Source: Parachlamydia acanthamoebae
Lineage (GTDB): Bacteria; Chlamydiota; Chlamydiia; Chlamydiales; Parachlamydiaceae
Length of the DNA: 58,613 bases
NCBI RefSeq assembly: GCF_000875975.1
Contig: NZ_BAWW01000025.1
Location: forward strand, 1 to 58,613
Direction of reading: 5' to 3'
The notes under the pieces are model-generated. The model was not told the DNA's origin. It searched no databases and saw only the letters and a program-made list of their open reading frames with translations. Of the stretch, positions 18,149 to 27,057 are shown piece after piece; positions within the stretch are counted from its first letter, which is position 1; the number at the start of each line of letters is the position of its first letter. Both the position numbers and the translations under genes were made by a program.

Positions 18149-19095
18149 TGGTCTCTACTCCTTTTTCCTGATTTTTCAGAAATCACATCATACAATTTTG
18201 TACTAAACTCTTGGGCCGAATTATATCCCATCCGCTTTAATCGATGATTTAGTGCGATCGTTTCTAGCAGCAAAACCACATCTCGTCCGGGTTTGACCGG
18301 GAGGATATGAAAAGGAAGCTTTACATCGAGAATATCACAATATTTTTCGTCTAATCCCACTCTATCGTAAAAATTTTGTTCATCCCAGGCCTCCAATTTC
18401 ACAACGATATCAATACTTTTTTGATATCTGACACAAACAGCTCCGTATAACTTAGCGACATTGATAATTCCGATTCCTCGGATTTCCATGTGGTGCCGCG
18501 TTAATTCAGCACCTGAACCTTCCAAGTAACTTCCCTCTCGTTTTTTCACTTTAACGATGTCGTCAGAAATTAAACGGTGGCCCCTTTCAATTAAACCTAA
18601 CGCAGCTTCACTTTTACCCACGGAGGAATCGCCTTGAATAAGAACTCCTACGCCAAAAACTTCAACCAATGTCCCATGACAACTCATGCTAGAAGCAAAC
18701 TCTTCCATCAAGAGAAGTGTTAATTTACTTAACAAATTCATCGTTGTCATATTAGCACGAAAAAGTGGAACTTGATATTTTTCGCAAACAACCGACAATT
18801 CCTTTGGTGGACGATAGCGTCTTGCGACAATAACCGCAGGAGTAGATTTTGTCAAAATAGATTCTAGGCGAGCAATTCTTAATTCGGAATCGAGATCTAA
18901 TAAATACTCAATTTCGACTTTGCCAAAGATTAAAATGCGTTTATGGGCATGACTTTTAAGATATCCAGAAAGGGCTAATCCTGGACGATGTGCTTCTGGC
19001 ACTCGTATGCATCTTTTCATTCCAGTTTTTCCGGCAATAAGCTCAAGGCCAAGCTTGTCCGCATGCCTTTTATAAAGGTCTTCAACCAAATACAT
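18145..19095 (-). CDS. hprK: HPr kinase/phosphorylase
   Basis: A 316-aa bifunctional enzyme that phosphorylates and dephosphorylates the regulatory Ser of HPr in response to metabolites. Visible: N-terminal HPrK_N domain (VSxxHRPGLALSG-like segment EAHRPGLALSGYL), the P-loop GDSSVGKS (about residue 155) and the HPrK signature EIRGIGIINVAKLYG. The downstream ptsH gene overlaps by 4 bp. It is first in the operon; about 250 bp of non-coding sequence lies upstream and should hold the promoter. Confidence 0.95.
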   Translation of the reverse strand: MYLVEDLYKRHADKLGLELIAGKTGMKRCIRVPEAHRPGLALSGYLKSHAHKRILIFGKVEIEYLLDLDSELRIARLESILTKSTPAVIVARRYRPPKELSVVCEKYQVPLFRANMTTMNLLSKLTLLLMEEFASSMSCHGTLVEVFGVGVLIQGDSSVGKSEAALGLIERGHRLISDDIVKVKKREGSYLEGSGAELTRHHMEIRGIGIINVAKLYGAVCVRYQKSIDIVVKLEAWDEQNFYDRVGLDEKYCDILDVKLPFHILPVKPGRDVVLLLETIALNHRLKRMGYNSAQEFSTKLYDVISEKSGKRSRDQ

Positions 19096-19348
19096 AAAAC
19101 TTGAAAAATTTATATTCTTAGACAGATGAGGTTCAAGTAGAATTTTCTACCGTTTGAAAAAACCGATTTACATTGCATACAGAGCCTATCATCATGTAAA
19201 GCTAGCATTAAGTTACATAACACTATACCAGTTGCATGAGATTATAAAGTAGAAAATTATACAGATGAGAAAGAGAAAATGCAAAAACAGTTATTTTTGT
19301 TCGAAAAAAGAGAGCGTATTTTTAAACGTACAAAATGAGAAGAAAAAT

Positions 19349-20203
19349 TCAGGCTTTCGAAGACCCTTTGCCTTCATCTGCAACCGGCTCTTCTACTTGT
19401 TCAAGATAAAACATTAACCAATCTAAAAATGTGGAGAAAGCCATATTGTCCATGCTTGATAAAGGACCTGTTATATCGGAGATCGAATTGGTCATTCCAG
19501 AATAATACACATTGCCCATTTCATTTTCCGGATACCATTCCGTCCAAAAACATTGATAAAAAGGCATTCCAAAAGATTCATAAAAAGGAATTAAAGATTT
19601 GGGATCGACATAAGTATCCTTACCACTCACGAGCGTTTCTTCATGCTGAGAAAGCATATTTTGAAAGTCTTCATAGAGACTGGATAACTTTTGTGAATGC
19701 GCAATCCCCGTACAATCACTGGATTTATTAAATCCATCATGAATGCGCAAAAAAGCTAAATAGTCAGCTGGTAATGCTTGGTTGGGGAAAATTTTTTGAA
19801 GCTCAGCCAAATTAGCTTCAGAAATACCACTTCGCCCCCGATAAAAACCACTATTTCCACGCAAACTATACACCAGATGAGCCTCATAGGGGTCATCGTA
19901 TTTTTTTTGCACAATGAAAACACCTATATCATCCAACATTCCAAAAAACTTCATCAAGAATTTGTCTAGACCTGGATGATAAGGGAGCATGGATAGCCAG
20001 TAATCTCGGATAAATTCAATTCGATCAGCAGGCTTTAAACGAGACAGCTCAAACCAACCTTTGCAAAGTTCCGAGCATTGTTCAGAAATAACTTCCCAAG
20101 TCGCATTCGGATTATCATGCAATGCAACAACAGAATGAAAGCACCCCTTTGGTGATTCATCGTCAGACGTCGTCGAATAAAATTCTCGAATGTGATGATC
20201 CAT
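19349..20203 (-). CDS. SMI1/KNR4 family protein
   Basis: A 284-aa soluble protein. The central part (ISEANLAELQKIF...LPADYLAFLRIHDGFNKSS) matches the SMI1/KNR4 core, where LP..Y..FL...DG is conserved. The rest is not recognised. In bacteria this superfamily includes immunity proteins against contact-dependent toxins and other protein-interaction modules, and similar genes are common in Legionella and chlamydial symbionts. No toxin gene adjoins it. It lies 107 bp after the PAS-protein gene on the same strand. Confidence 0.6.
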   Translation of the reverse strand: MDHHIREFYSTTSDDESPKGCFHSVVALHDNPNATWEVISEQCSELCKGWFELSRLKPADRIEFIRDYWLSMLPYHPGLDKFLMKFFGMLDDIGVFIVQKKYDDPYEAHLVYSLRGNSGFYRGRSGISEANLAELQKIFPNQALPADYLAFLRIHDGFNKSSDCTGIAHSQKLSSLYEDFQNMLSQHEETLVSGKDTYVDPKSLIPFYESFGMPFYQCFWTEWYPENEMGNVYYSGMTNSISDITGPLSSMDNMAFSTFLDWLMFYLEQVEEPVADEGKGSSKA

Positions 20204-20310
20204 ATTTTATCCCTGTGAGCGCAACTTGGCATTGTCGGTCTTTGTCTAAATATCCTATAGCAAATCAATGGATTTTTTCTAAAAACAAAATGCAGAATTC
20301 TATTTTTTGA

Positions 20311-21516
20311 CTAGGGATAGAAGACGGCAATCACGTGATTGCAAAAAATCCCGGAAGGAATTAAACCCAAGTGACAATTCAATAAAAGATTTTCACCAAA
20401 CTTAGTCTTCATAACCAAACGAATTTTGGCTTCATGAGAAGAGGATAATCCTTGAATCTGAGTTTTCCATTCCGCCAATCCATCCTGAACAATTTCAGGA
20501 AAATCCTGCAGGAATTTATCTGAACTCCAGCCTAATAAATGTCGGATTTGATGATTTGCATACAATAGCTTATGCTCTTTTTTGGAATAGACTGCCAACG
20601 CTGCCATATTTTCACTTCCTAGGCTATCTCCTAAACGACGCAAATCTAAAGCATTACTATTCACGGGGAGATCACGAAATAAAGAGGACTGAGAAGAAAA
20701 ATGATTCACACCAGTAATATTTTGAACGATTTCAATACATTGCTTTAATTGATGAGAAGCGCCCTCTGCATGGCTAATTTTTGTATCATCATGAAAAGCA
20801 AGTGCACCTCTTTCCAATTCTTCTTGAATCGAATAAATCGCCGGTGAATTTTTAACAGGCTCAATAGATTTAAAATCTTTGGGTGAAAACACTTCCGACT
20901 TGAATTGGGGATGTTCTGAAAATTTTAAAAGCGTTTGCAATTCATAGTTGCGATCATTCACTTGGCTCTCTAAATCTTCAATGCGATCGTCTTTACTTTG
21001 AAGAACAATTTTTTGCTCATGTGTTTCTTGGCGTAATGTATGAATGAGCTGTTCACGTTCTTCGATTTGCTGCTCCATTTCCAGTCGAAATTCAGCAAAA
21101 TCTTCTGAAATTTGAACCAATCTCTTAATCTCTTCTTCCCTATTTTGATACTCAGCTAGCTCTGTATCTTTTTGAGAAAGTTCTCTAGCAAGAAGCTCTT
21201 CTTGCTCAGTTAGCTCCTCTACTTTCTGCTTGAGAATCGCAAAATCTTCTGCCGGAGTTTCGGGAATGAGAGCCTTCTGGCTTTCGATATAGATATTTTC
21301 AAAATAGAGCTTTAAAGCGTCTTCCCACCCTTTCAAAACAAACAAAAGGAATAAAGATCCAGCAAGGCTTAAAAAAAGGCCAACAGATAAAAAAGTCCAA
21401 CTTTTTGAAAGAGGAAGATGTTGCAAACTCATAAAAGTCAAAACAAACAAGGGGATCAGATATAGTGCAACCGCGAGGCCAATGAGTTGGTGACGATGTT
21501 TTAGCAAATCTTTCAT
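20311..21516 (-). CDS. membrane-anchored coiled-coil PAS-domain protein
   Basis: A 401-aa protein: two hydrophobic helices at about 10-30 and 38-62, a long Glu/Gln/Lys coiled coil (about 90-205), a linker, and a C-terminal PAS-like domain (about 300-401; MAALAVYSKKEHKLLYANHQIRHLLGWS...). It has no kinase, cyclase or methyl-accepting domain, so it may signal by contact. It follows the partner-switching phosphatase gene by 80 bp on the same strand and is a plausible sensor or regulator for it. The ligand is unknown. Confidence 0.65.
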   Translation of the reverse strand: MKDLLKHRHQLIGLAVALYLIPLFVLTFMSLQHLPLSKSWTFLSVGLFLSLAGSLFLLFVLKGWEDALKLYFENIYIESQKALIPETPAEDFAILKQKVEELTEQEELLARELSQKDTELAEYQNREEEIKRLVQISEDFAEFRLEMEQQIEEREQLIHTLRQETHEQKIVLQSKDDRIEDLESQVNDRNYELQTLLKFSEHPQFKSEVFSPKDFKSIEPVKNSPAIYSIQEELERGALAFHDDTKISHAEGASHQLKQCIEIVQNITGVNHFSSQSSLFRDLPVNSNALDLRRLGDSLGSENMAALAVYSKKEHKLLYANHQIRHLLGWSSDKFLQDFPEIVQDGLAEWKTQIQGLSSSHEAKIRLVMKTKFGENLLLNCHLGLIPSGIFCNHVIAVFYP

Positions 21517-21596
21517 GTTTTTAGAATTTTTTTATCGATTAGTCTATCACATTGGTTAATATGGAGAAAAAAGCCAATAAAAGAAAGATCCAATTT

Positions 21597-23630
21597 CTAT
21601 TTAAAAGACTTTATAGCTTCTTCATTTTTATTAAAAATTTCAAAAATCTTGTGCAAAGAAACAACTTCCAGTGTAGCCCGTGTTGACCGATTCAAGCAAG
21701 AAAGTTTGAGATCCCCCCCCTGCTTATTCAATGCTTTCAATATCGAAAGAAAACTTCCAAGCCCTGAGCTATCCACAAATTGTAATCGGTGTAAATCAAA
21801 CACCACTTTGGGATTTTCATAGGTTGAAATGAGCTCAATCACTTGCTGTTTAAAATCTGCTGCATTTTTAGTATCTAAGTTTTCAATTTCAGGAGTAATG
21901 ATTAAAACATTATCTTGTAGCGTATGTGAAAGGTTCATTTGCCCCTCTGTTGTTAAATAACGTTTAAAAATGTGGAGGTGATTCCAGCCCTGTTCCGTTT
22001 GCTTTGGAATATAGGTTAACTGATCAGTGAGAACACGAATCATATACCATCCAAATCCAGATTCCTTATCTCCTGAAAGAGAAGGCTCACTGATTTGAGA
22101 AGGATCAATGGCAGTTCCACGATCAGAAACCTCAAATCTCACTCCATCAGATTCTAAAAAGCCTTCAATCACAATCGATTCCTTTCCTTTTTGCAAAGAA
22201 TCTTGAAAAGCGTGCTGTATTAAATTACTAAACACTTCGTTCATAACAAGCTGCAATTGGCTAGATAATCTTTCATGATCTCCTGGTGCCCGCTTGCAAA
22301 TCCGCCCCACAAAATCCCTTACAGCCTGTAATTGGGAAAGATCACATGAAAATTTTGCTGACCCAACATTTTTGAGGCTTTGTGGAATTAATTCTTTGAT
22401 TTTGACAATAACCCATGTCAAATCATCAGCAAAGCTCTTTTTTTGTGTAAAATCGAGAAGCGCATGGATAATTTGATTCAGAATCTGCTCTGATGGTAAT
22501 TCCAAGGCATTTTGGATAATTTGCTTTAATCGTGAAATTCCGAAAAATTCACCGGTTGGAGAACGCGCTTCGATTACCCCGTCCGAATAGAACAGAAAAA
22601 CATCTCCCACGCTCAAATCAATTTTTTCCACGTCATCTTGATCAAATTCAATCACTCCGATAGGTGGGCCTCGCTGATCAAATTCTTTAATTTGTTTAGT
22701 CATGGATCGGCAATAAAGAAATGGAGGAAAGCCCGTATTTACGAAATTAAACGTTTGCGCATTCAAATCAAACCGCCCATAAAACAAGCTAACAAAATAT
22801 TCTAAACCATTTAGCTGCCGACCAATTGTCTTATCGACCTGCTCAAGAATTTCATGCGGGGAAAAAAGATCTTCTTTCCAGATAGCTGTTTTTTTATAGA
22901 TTTGCACATGGCTTAAGGGCATCGCAAAACGGGTGATTAAAGTTTTGACTGTCAATCCCAATAAGGCTGCGGGAACACCTTTTCCCATGGTATCTCCCAA
23001 AGCAAAATCAAAAATTTTTTCGGCTGGGAGGTAAAATTCCAAAAAATCTCCATCAATTTCTGAAGAAGGCAAAGCTAAGGCGGCAATTTCTACACCAGGA
23101 ATGTTATTGGGGATAGGGCTTGTTAACATTTCTTGATGAATAGCAGCACTCAACAATAGCTCATTCTTAAATGTCGTATAATTTCTTTTGAGTTCCTCCC
23201 GTTGCTCGAAAACAAGTCGACCTAATCGGATATTTTCGCTTTGAGTTTTGTATTGTTTCAACAAAACCTGAAGGGCTGTCAGTAAAGTCTCTTCGCTCCA
23301 AGGGCGAGACATCCACAAAATAGCATGCTGCTCATCTTGTATTTGCTCACAAACACACGTGTCCTGCTGTTCATGCAATAGCAAATAGGCCGTTGTTGAA
23401 GAATGCTGGGATGTTTGTTGATAAATGGTAACGGCATTGACATCTGGCAAAGAATGTTCGCAAATTAATACTGCCACTGGATGCTGTTGAAAAAGTTTAA
23501 TCCCTTCAAGTTCACTTTCTGCTACTAAGACGGCATATCCATATTTAGCCAAAATTTTCATTAAACCTTTAAAAATTAAAGGTTCTTTGGTAATTAAAAG
23601 AACATGTTCGGCTTCTAATTTTTTTTCCAT
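21597..23630 (-). CDS. fused receiver, RsbU-type PP2C phosphatase, RsbW-type kinase and STAS protein
   Basis: A 677-aa four-domain partner-switching protein. Residues 5-125 are a receiver-like domain. About 165-395 is a SpoIIE/PP2C phosphatase with metal Asp residues in DGDFLEFY, GDTMGKG, YSDGVIEARS and ADDLTW. About 430-555 is a GHKL ATPase of the RsbW type with MNEVFSNLIQHAF (N box), SDRGTAIDP and GFGWYMIRVL. Residues 565-677 are a STAS domain with the acceptor Ser region VDSSGLG (S621/S622). The receiver lacks normal residues: Glu58 replaces the phospho-acceptor Asp, Thr14/Lys15 replace the acidic pair, and Arg109 replaces the conserved Lys. Divergent from rpoN; probably in one unit with the PAS protein. 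Confidence 0.85.
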   Translation of the reverse strand: MEKKLEAEHVLLITKEPLIFKGLMKILAKYGYAVLVAESELEGIKLFQQHPVAVLICEHSLPDVNAVTIYQQTSQHSSTTAYLLLHEQQDTCVCEQIQDEQHAILWMSRPWSEETLLTALQVLLKQYKTQSENIRLGRLVFEQREELKRNYTTFKNELLLSAAIHQEMLTSPIPNNIPGVEIAALALPSSEIDGDFLEFYLPAEKIFDFALGDTMGKGVPAALLGLTVKTLITRFAMPLSHVQIYKKTAIWKEDLFSPHEILEQVDKTIGRQLNGLEYFVSLFYGRFDLNAQTFNFVNTGFPPFLYCRSMTKQIKEFDQRGPPIGVIEFDQDDVEKIDLSVGDVFLFYSDGVIEARSPTGEFFGISRLKQIIQNALELPSEQILNQIIHALLDFTQKKSFADDLTWVIVKIKELIPQSLKNVGSAKFSCDLSQLQAVRDFVGRICKRAPGDHERLSSQLQLVMNEVFSNLIQHAFQDSLQKGKESIVIEGFLESDGVRFEVSDRGTAIDPSQISEPSLSGDKESGFGWYMIRVLTDQLTYIPKQTEQGWNHLHIFKRYLTTEGQMNLSHTLQDNVLIITPEIENLDTKNAADFKQQVIELISTYENPKVVFDLHRLQFVDSSGLGSFLSILKALNKQGGDLKLSCLNRSTRATLEVVSLHKIFEIFNKNEEAIKSFK

Positions 23631-23775
23631 GAAAATCTTAGTTCAATGAATTTCGCAGGAATTTTTAAATTTTTTTCAATATCTTCTAGATTGGTAAATT
23701 TTTTTTTCTTGTCAAGACTCCTTAGATATGAAATAGAAATAATTTGTAGCTTATTTTTAAAGGAGCCTTTTTTCC

Positions 23776-25278
23776 ATGGTTTATCCTCTATCGCTCCAAC
23801 AACAAGCGAAAATGCAGCAATCTCTCAAGCAAACCCAGCGCATGATCATGTCTCCGCAAATGCAGCAGGCTATTCATTTGCTGCAAATGCCTCTCATGGA
23901 GTTAGTTGATCGTATTGAAACAGAACTCGAACAAAATCCGATTTTGGAATCTATCCAAGATTACCCCGAGGAAGATCAAGATCTGACCCGCTTGGAAGAG
24001 GACAATTCTGAAGCTGATCTTGACGAAGAACAAACCCCTGAGAAAGAATTACTTTTTGATGAACAAGATTTTGAAATTCTGAAGCAAATCGATGAAGATT
24101 TTCGGGATCATTTTGCGGAAAGCGGAAATTATTACACAAAACGCACAGAAGAAGAAGAAAAGCAAAAAAACTTCCAATTAAATTCCATCCAAGCACATGT
24201 TTCATTATTTGAACATTTGATGACTATCGCTCAAGAAACCTTTGCCAATCCTAAAGACATTCAAATAGCAGAATCGATCATTGGGAATTTTGATGAACGA
24301 GGATTTCTTCAAACATCTTTAACTGAAATTGCTGTGTTAAATGATTTTTCAGTGAAAGAACTTCAACGCGTTTTAAAAACCATCCAAACATTCGATCCTT
24401 TTGGTGTCGGAGCAAGCGACTTACAAGAATCTTTTCTCATTCAGCTTCGCTGTCAAAAAAAAGAACATAGCCTAGCGTATAAAATCATTGAAGATTGCTA
24501 TGAAGATCTCCTCCATAATCGACTACCCATCATAAAAAAACATTTAAATTGTTCAATCGAAGATATTCAGAAGGCTATCGATAAAGATATTTCTAAATTG
24601 GATTTACACCCCGGTGCGTCTTTTTCAGGTGAGATCGCTCAAACGATTGTTCCTGATGCGATGATTAAAGAAGAAGATGGCAAGCTGGATATCGTGGTCA
24701 CCTCAGATTTTCTGCCACCCATTCGCCTCAATAAGCGCTACATGAAAATGCTTGAGGACGAAAGCCTATCTGATGCTACAAGAGATTTTATTCGACAGCG
24801 CGTGATTTCTGCGAAGTGGCTGCTACGAAATATTCATCATAGAAATACAACCATCGATCGGATCGCCCAATTCTTGGCCCAGCAACAACATGCCTTTTTC
24901 CAAAATCCGGATGGGCAACTGGTCCCTCTCACCATGAAAACGGTGGCAGATAATTTAGGCTTGCATGAATCAACAGTGGCACGTGCTGTAGCGGGGAAAT
25001 ATGTGGAAACCCCACGCGGACTCCTCCCCTTTCGATTCTTTTTTACTAATGCTTACATGACCGATGAAGGTTCCGATATTTCGGCAGAAACAGTCCGAGA
25101 GGCAATAAAAGATATCATTGACAAGGAGGACAAATCTAAACCTTTGTCAGATCATAAAATCTCTGATCTCCTAGAGATTAAAGGCATTCATTGCGCACGA
25201 CGCACAGTTTCTAAATATCGCGCAGAGCTAAACCTCGGAAATACCCAGCAAAGACGCTTATTTCGAAAATCGTGTTAA
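23776..25278 (+). CDS. rpoN: RNA polymerase sigma-54 factor
   Basis: A 500-aa sigma-54. Region I is Gln/Leu-rich and opens with LSLQQQAKMQQSLKQTQRM, where activator contact occurs. Region II is acidic (about 60-95). Region III has the core-binding part and the HTH. The C-terminus has the RpoN box ARRTVSKYRAELNL for -24 recognition. Start ATG 23776 lies behind AAAGGAG. The 3' end overlaps the convergent membrane-protein gene by 21 bp. Chlamydiae encode one sigma-54 that acts with the CtcB/CtcC pair. Confidence 0.95.
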   Translation: MVYPLSLQQQAKMQQSLKQTQRMIMSPQMQQAIHLLQMPLMELVDRIETELEQNPILESIQDYPEEDQDLTRLEEDNSEADLDEEQTPEKELLFDEQDFEILKQIDEDFRDHFAESGNYYTKRTEEEEKQKNFQLNSIQAHVSLFEHLMTIAQETFANPKDIQIAESIIGNFDERGFLQTSLTEIAVLNDFSVKELQRVLKTIQTFDPFGVGASDLQESFLIQLRCQKKEHSLAYKIIEDCYEDLLHNRLPIIKKHLNCSIEDIQKAIDKDISKLDLHPGASFSGEIAQTIVPDAMIKEEDGKLDIVVTSDFLPPIRLNKRYMKMLEDESLSDATRDFIRQRVISAKWLLRNIHHRNTTIDRIAQFLAQQQHAFFQNPDGQLVPLTMKTVADNLGLHESTVARAVAGKYVETPRGLLPFRFFFTNAYMTDEGSDISAETVREAIKDIIDKEDKSKPLSDHKISDLLEIKGIHCARRTVSKYRAELNLGNTQQRRLFRKSC

Positions 25279-26130
25279 CCAAAGCACTTTTAACCGGAAA
25301 GAATCTTCTTGGTGTTCTTCAAAATAGGCAAGGATTTTCTCTGGCGACAACTTCCCAACGGTTTTGATTTCGCGATCAGTCAAACGATACAAGACATGCC
25401 AGGCTTTTTCCTTATTTTGAAAAAGTTGAAAAAGTTTTTGCTTGGCTTGATTAAATTGCACCCACCGGAAAGCAAGCCTTCCCAAAGCATAAGCCATTAA
25501 TAATATGGGCAGAAACATCGCGATTTGCGCAAAAGGTTCCTGCGGAATCCAAAGCTGAAGGATTAGCACAAAAAAAAGAGAAAAAACGAACAATAAACTT
25601 TCATAAGAAGATTGAATGAGAGGACCAAATAGGCGTCGAAACCAGGAATCGGATGTTTGATATGCGAAAAACTCTTCAAACTGGGGTTCTTGATAAGCCA
25701 TTCTTCCTACATGCACAAGTTCATGTGCAATGAGCTCATTGCGATCATACAAGCCTAAGTATTTCTGTTGGTAAGCAAAATTTTTGCGCAATTGCAAAAG
25801 GGCGGATAAAGGTTCTGTCTCACTGAGCTGAAAAATCCACGCACAGCCTCCATGCCAAGGAGCGAGTTTGACATTGCTAAAAAAAAGAGGAACCCAACTA
25901 GGCTTCATCCCATATAGCGCATCTGTCTTCTCCCAAATGGGTTGAAAAAAAGATTGATTGGCAAGGTCCTCTTCCTGGAATGGGATGGCTGACCCTAAAG
26001 CTTGCGCAATCTGTTGTTTTAGATTGAGGCAGTAATGAGCTCTTTCTAAAAAAGATTGTTCCGTTTCATCTGGACCTGGAAGCAAACCCTCTTCATTCCA
26101 ATTTATCCATTTTTCTTTCGTACTTAGCAT
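25258..26130 (-). CDS. membrane protein with HExxH motif, putative zinc metallopeptidase
   Basis: A 290-aa protein of no recognised family. HELVH (residues 136-140) with Glu152/Glu153 in PQFEEFFAYQ twelve to sixteen residues further looks like a gluzincin-type metal site. Two hydrophobic helices follow (about 172-193 and 198-220), then a cytoplasmic-looking Lys/Gln-rich tail. The N-terminal half is not hydrophobic. Start chosen at ATG 26130 (MLSTKEKWINW) with AAAGGA upstream; the longer reading to 26217 has no such signal. Peptidase activity is inferred from the motif only. Confidence 0.65.
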   Translation of the reverse strand: MLSTKEKWINWNEEGLLPGPDETEQSFLERAHYCLNLKQQIAQALGSAIPFQEEDLANQSFFQPIWEKTDALYGMKPSWVPLFFSNVKLAPWHGGCAWIFQLSETEPLSALLQLRKNFAYQQKYLGLYDRNELIAHELVHVGRMAYQEPQFEEFFAYQTSDSWFRRLFGPLIQSSYESLLFVFSLFFVLILQLWIPQEPFAQIAMFLPILLMAYALGRLAFRWVQFNQAKQKLFQLFQNKEKAWHVLYRLTDREIKTVGKLSPEKILAYFEEHQEDSFRLKVLWLTRFSK

Positions 26131-26488
26131 GATCGATTTCCTTTTCAATGCATCCCTTTTAATGCATCTTCTTATAAACAGAAAGGAAAAAGTCATTGTA
26201 AAGCTTGCGTCTCCCACTTTTGATCGGATCTTGGCTTACCATACTGAAATACATTGGTCACAGCGATTAAATGAGGATCAGAAAAGGAAAATTTTATCAA
26301 AAAAAGAGATTGTTGAAAAGATCAGCTAAAATTGTAAACGAAAATCATCATTACAATTATGAGTTCGCTGGCATTCCTTTTATCCTGAAGAAGGATACAA
26401 ATTATAGATTAATGTCGGGTATCCATACATAAAGATCAGGGCATTCTAATAAGAAAGATCTGCTAGACATGAGACGTTTGCGATTCGT

Positions 26489-26533
26489 AGAGTAAGAAAA
26501 AAATCTAAAAGCGTTGATTATTTTTCTTACTCT
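26489..26533. terminator. 17-bp AT-rich hairpin, terminator-like
   Basis: AGAGTAAGAAAAA at 26489-26501 is the inverse of 26521-26533, and the stem extends inward by four further pairs across one bulge to a loop near 26506-26515. The position 66 bp before the gene at 26599 and the T-rich right arm fit an intrinsic terminator or attenuator for plus-strand transcripts. No expressed gene ends close by on that strand. Confidence 0.45.
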
Positions 26534-26556
26534 ATTTAAAATTAAAAATTTTAAAT
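26534..26556. repeat. 10-bp perfect palindrome
   Basis: ATTTAAAATT, AAA, AATTTTAAAT: a perfect 10-bp inverted repeat directly abutting the larger hairpin and 43 bp before the 26599 gene. It is pure AT and could be an operator or part of a promoter. Confidence 0.4.
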
Positions 26557-26598
26557 ACTACTTGTTTTTTTTTTGAATTTATACAAAAAGGAAACATT

Positions 26599-26925
26599 AT
26601 GACTAAGATTTATCGACCAATTATTTTTTTTATTCTAATGATTTTTATTTCAATCTCCGCATTTTCTTATGCATCAAATGACAACTGCTCGATTGCTAAA
26701 ATTGATGGCAATAAAATTTATTTAAAACCAGGGTTGGTACAAATTGCTAAAAATGGAATTTTCATCAATTTTGAAGAGCAGTTAATTCCTACTAACCATT
26801 TAGAAATGGATGAAGAAGGGGTCTATTTTGACACAGTTAAAATGTCTTCTGAAAATTGCTGGAGATGCGGATTTCCGCTAATTTGTGGATTTTGTTTTAA
26901 TCTTCTTTGCCCAGGCAAACAATAA
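26599..26925 (+). CDS. small secreted cysteine-rich protein
   Basis: A 108-aa protein with a clear signal peptide (MTKIYRPIIFFILMIFISISAFSYAS). The mature part is short, with a Cys-rich C-terminus CWRCGFPLICGFCFNLLC (five Cys in 18 residues) and one Cys near the N-terminus. Cys spacing C-x2-C-x6-C-x2-C-x4-C could form a zinc knuckle or disulfides. Start ATG follows AAAGGAAAC. No family recognised. Upstream hairpins suggest tight control. Chlamydiae rely on Cys cross-linked envelope proteins, so an envelope role is possible but unproved. Confidence 0.7.
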   Translation: MTKIYRPIIFFILMIFISISAFSYASNDNCSIAKIDGNKIYLKPGLVQIAKNGIFINFEEQLIPTNHLEMDEEGVYFDTVKMSSENCWRCGFPLICGFCFNLLCPGKQ

Positions 26926-27057
26926 CTAAAGCTTTTAGCAATCTTATCTCATTTGAAAAGCCCTCTTTCTTTCTGAAGACAAGAGGGCAAGTATTTAACA
27001 CTGATTGTGCGTTCTCATGTTCTGTAATTAAGTTAAATCCTGCAGGCACTTTCTTAA

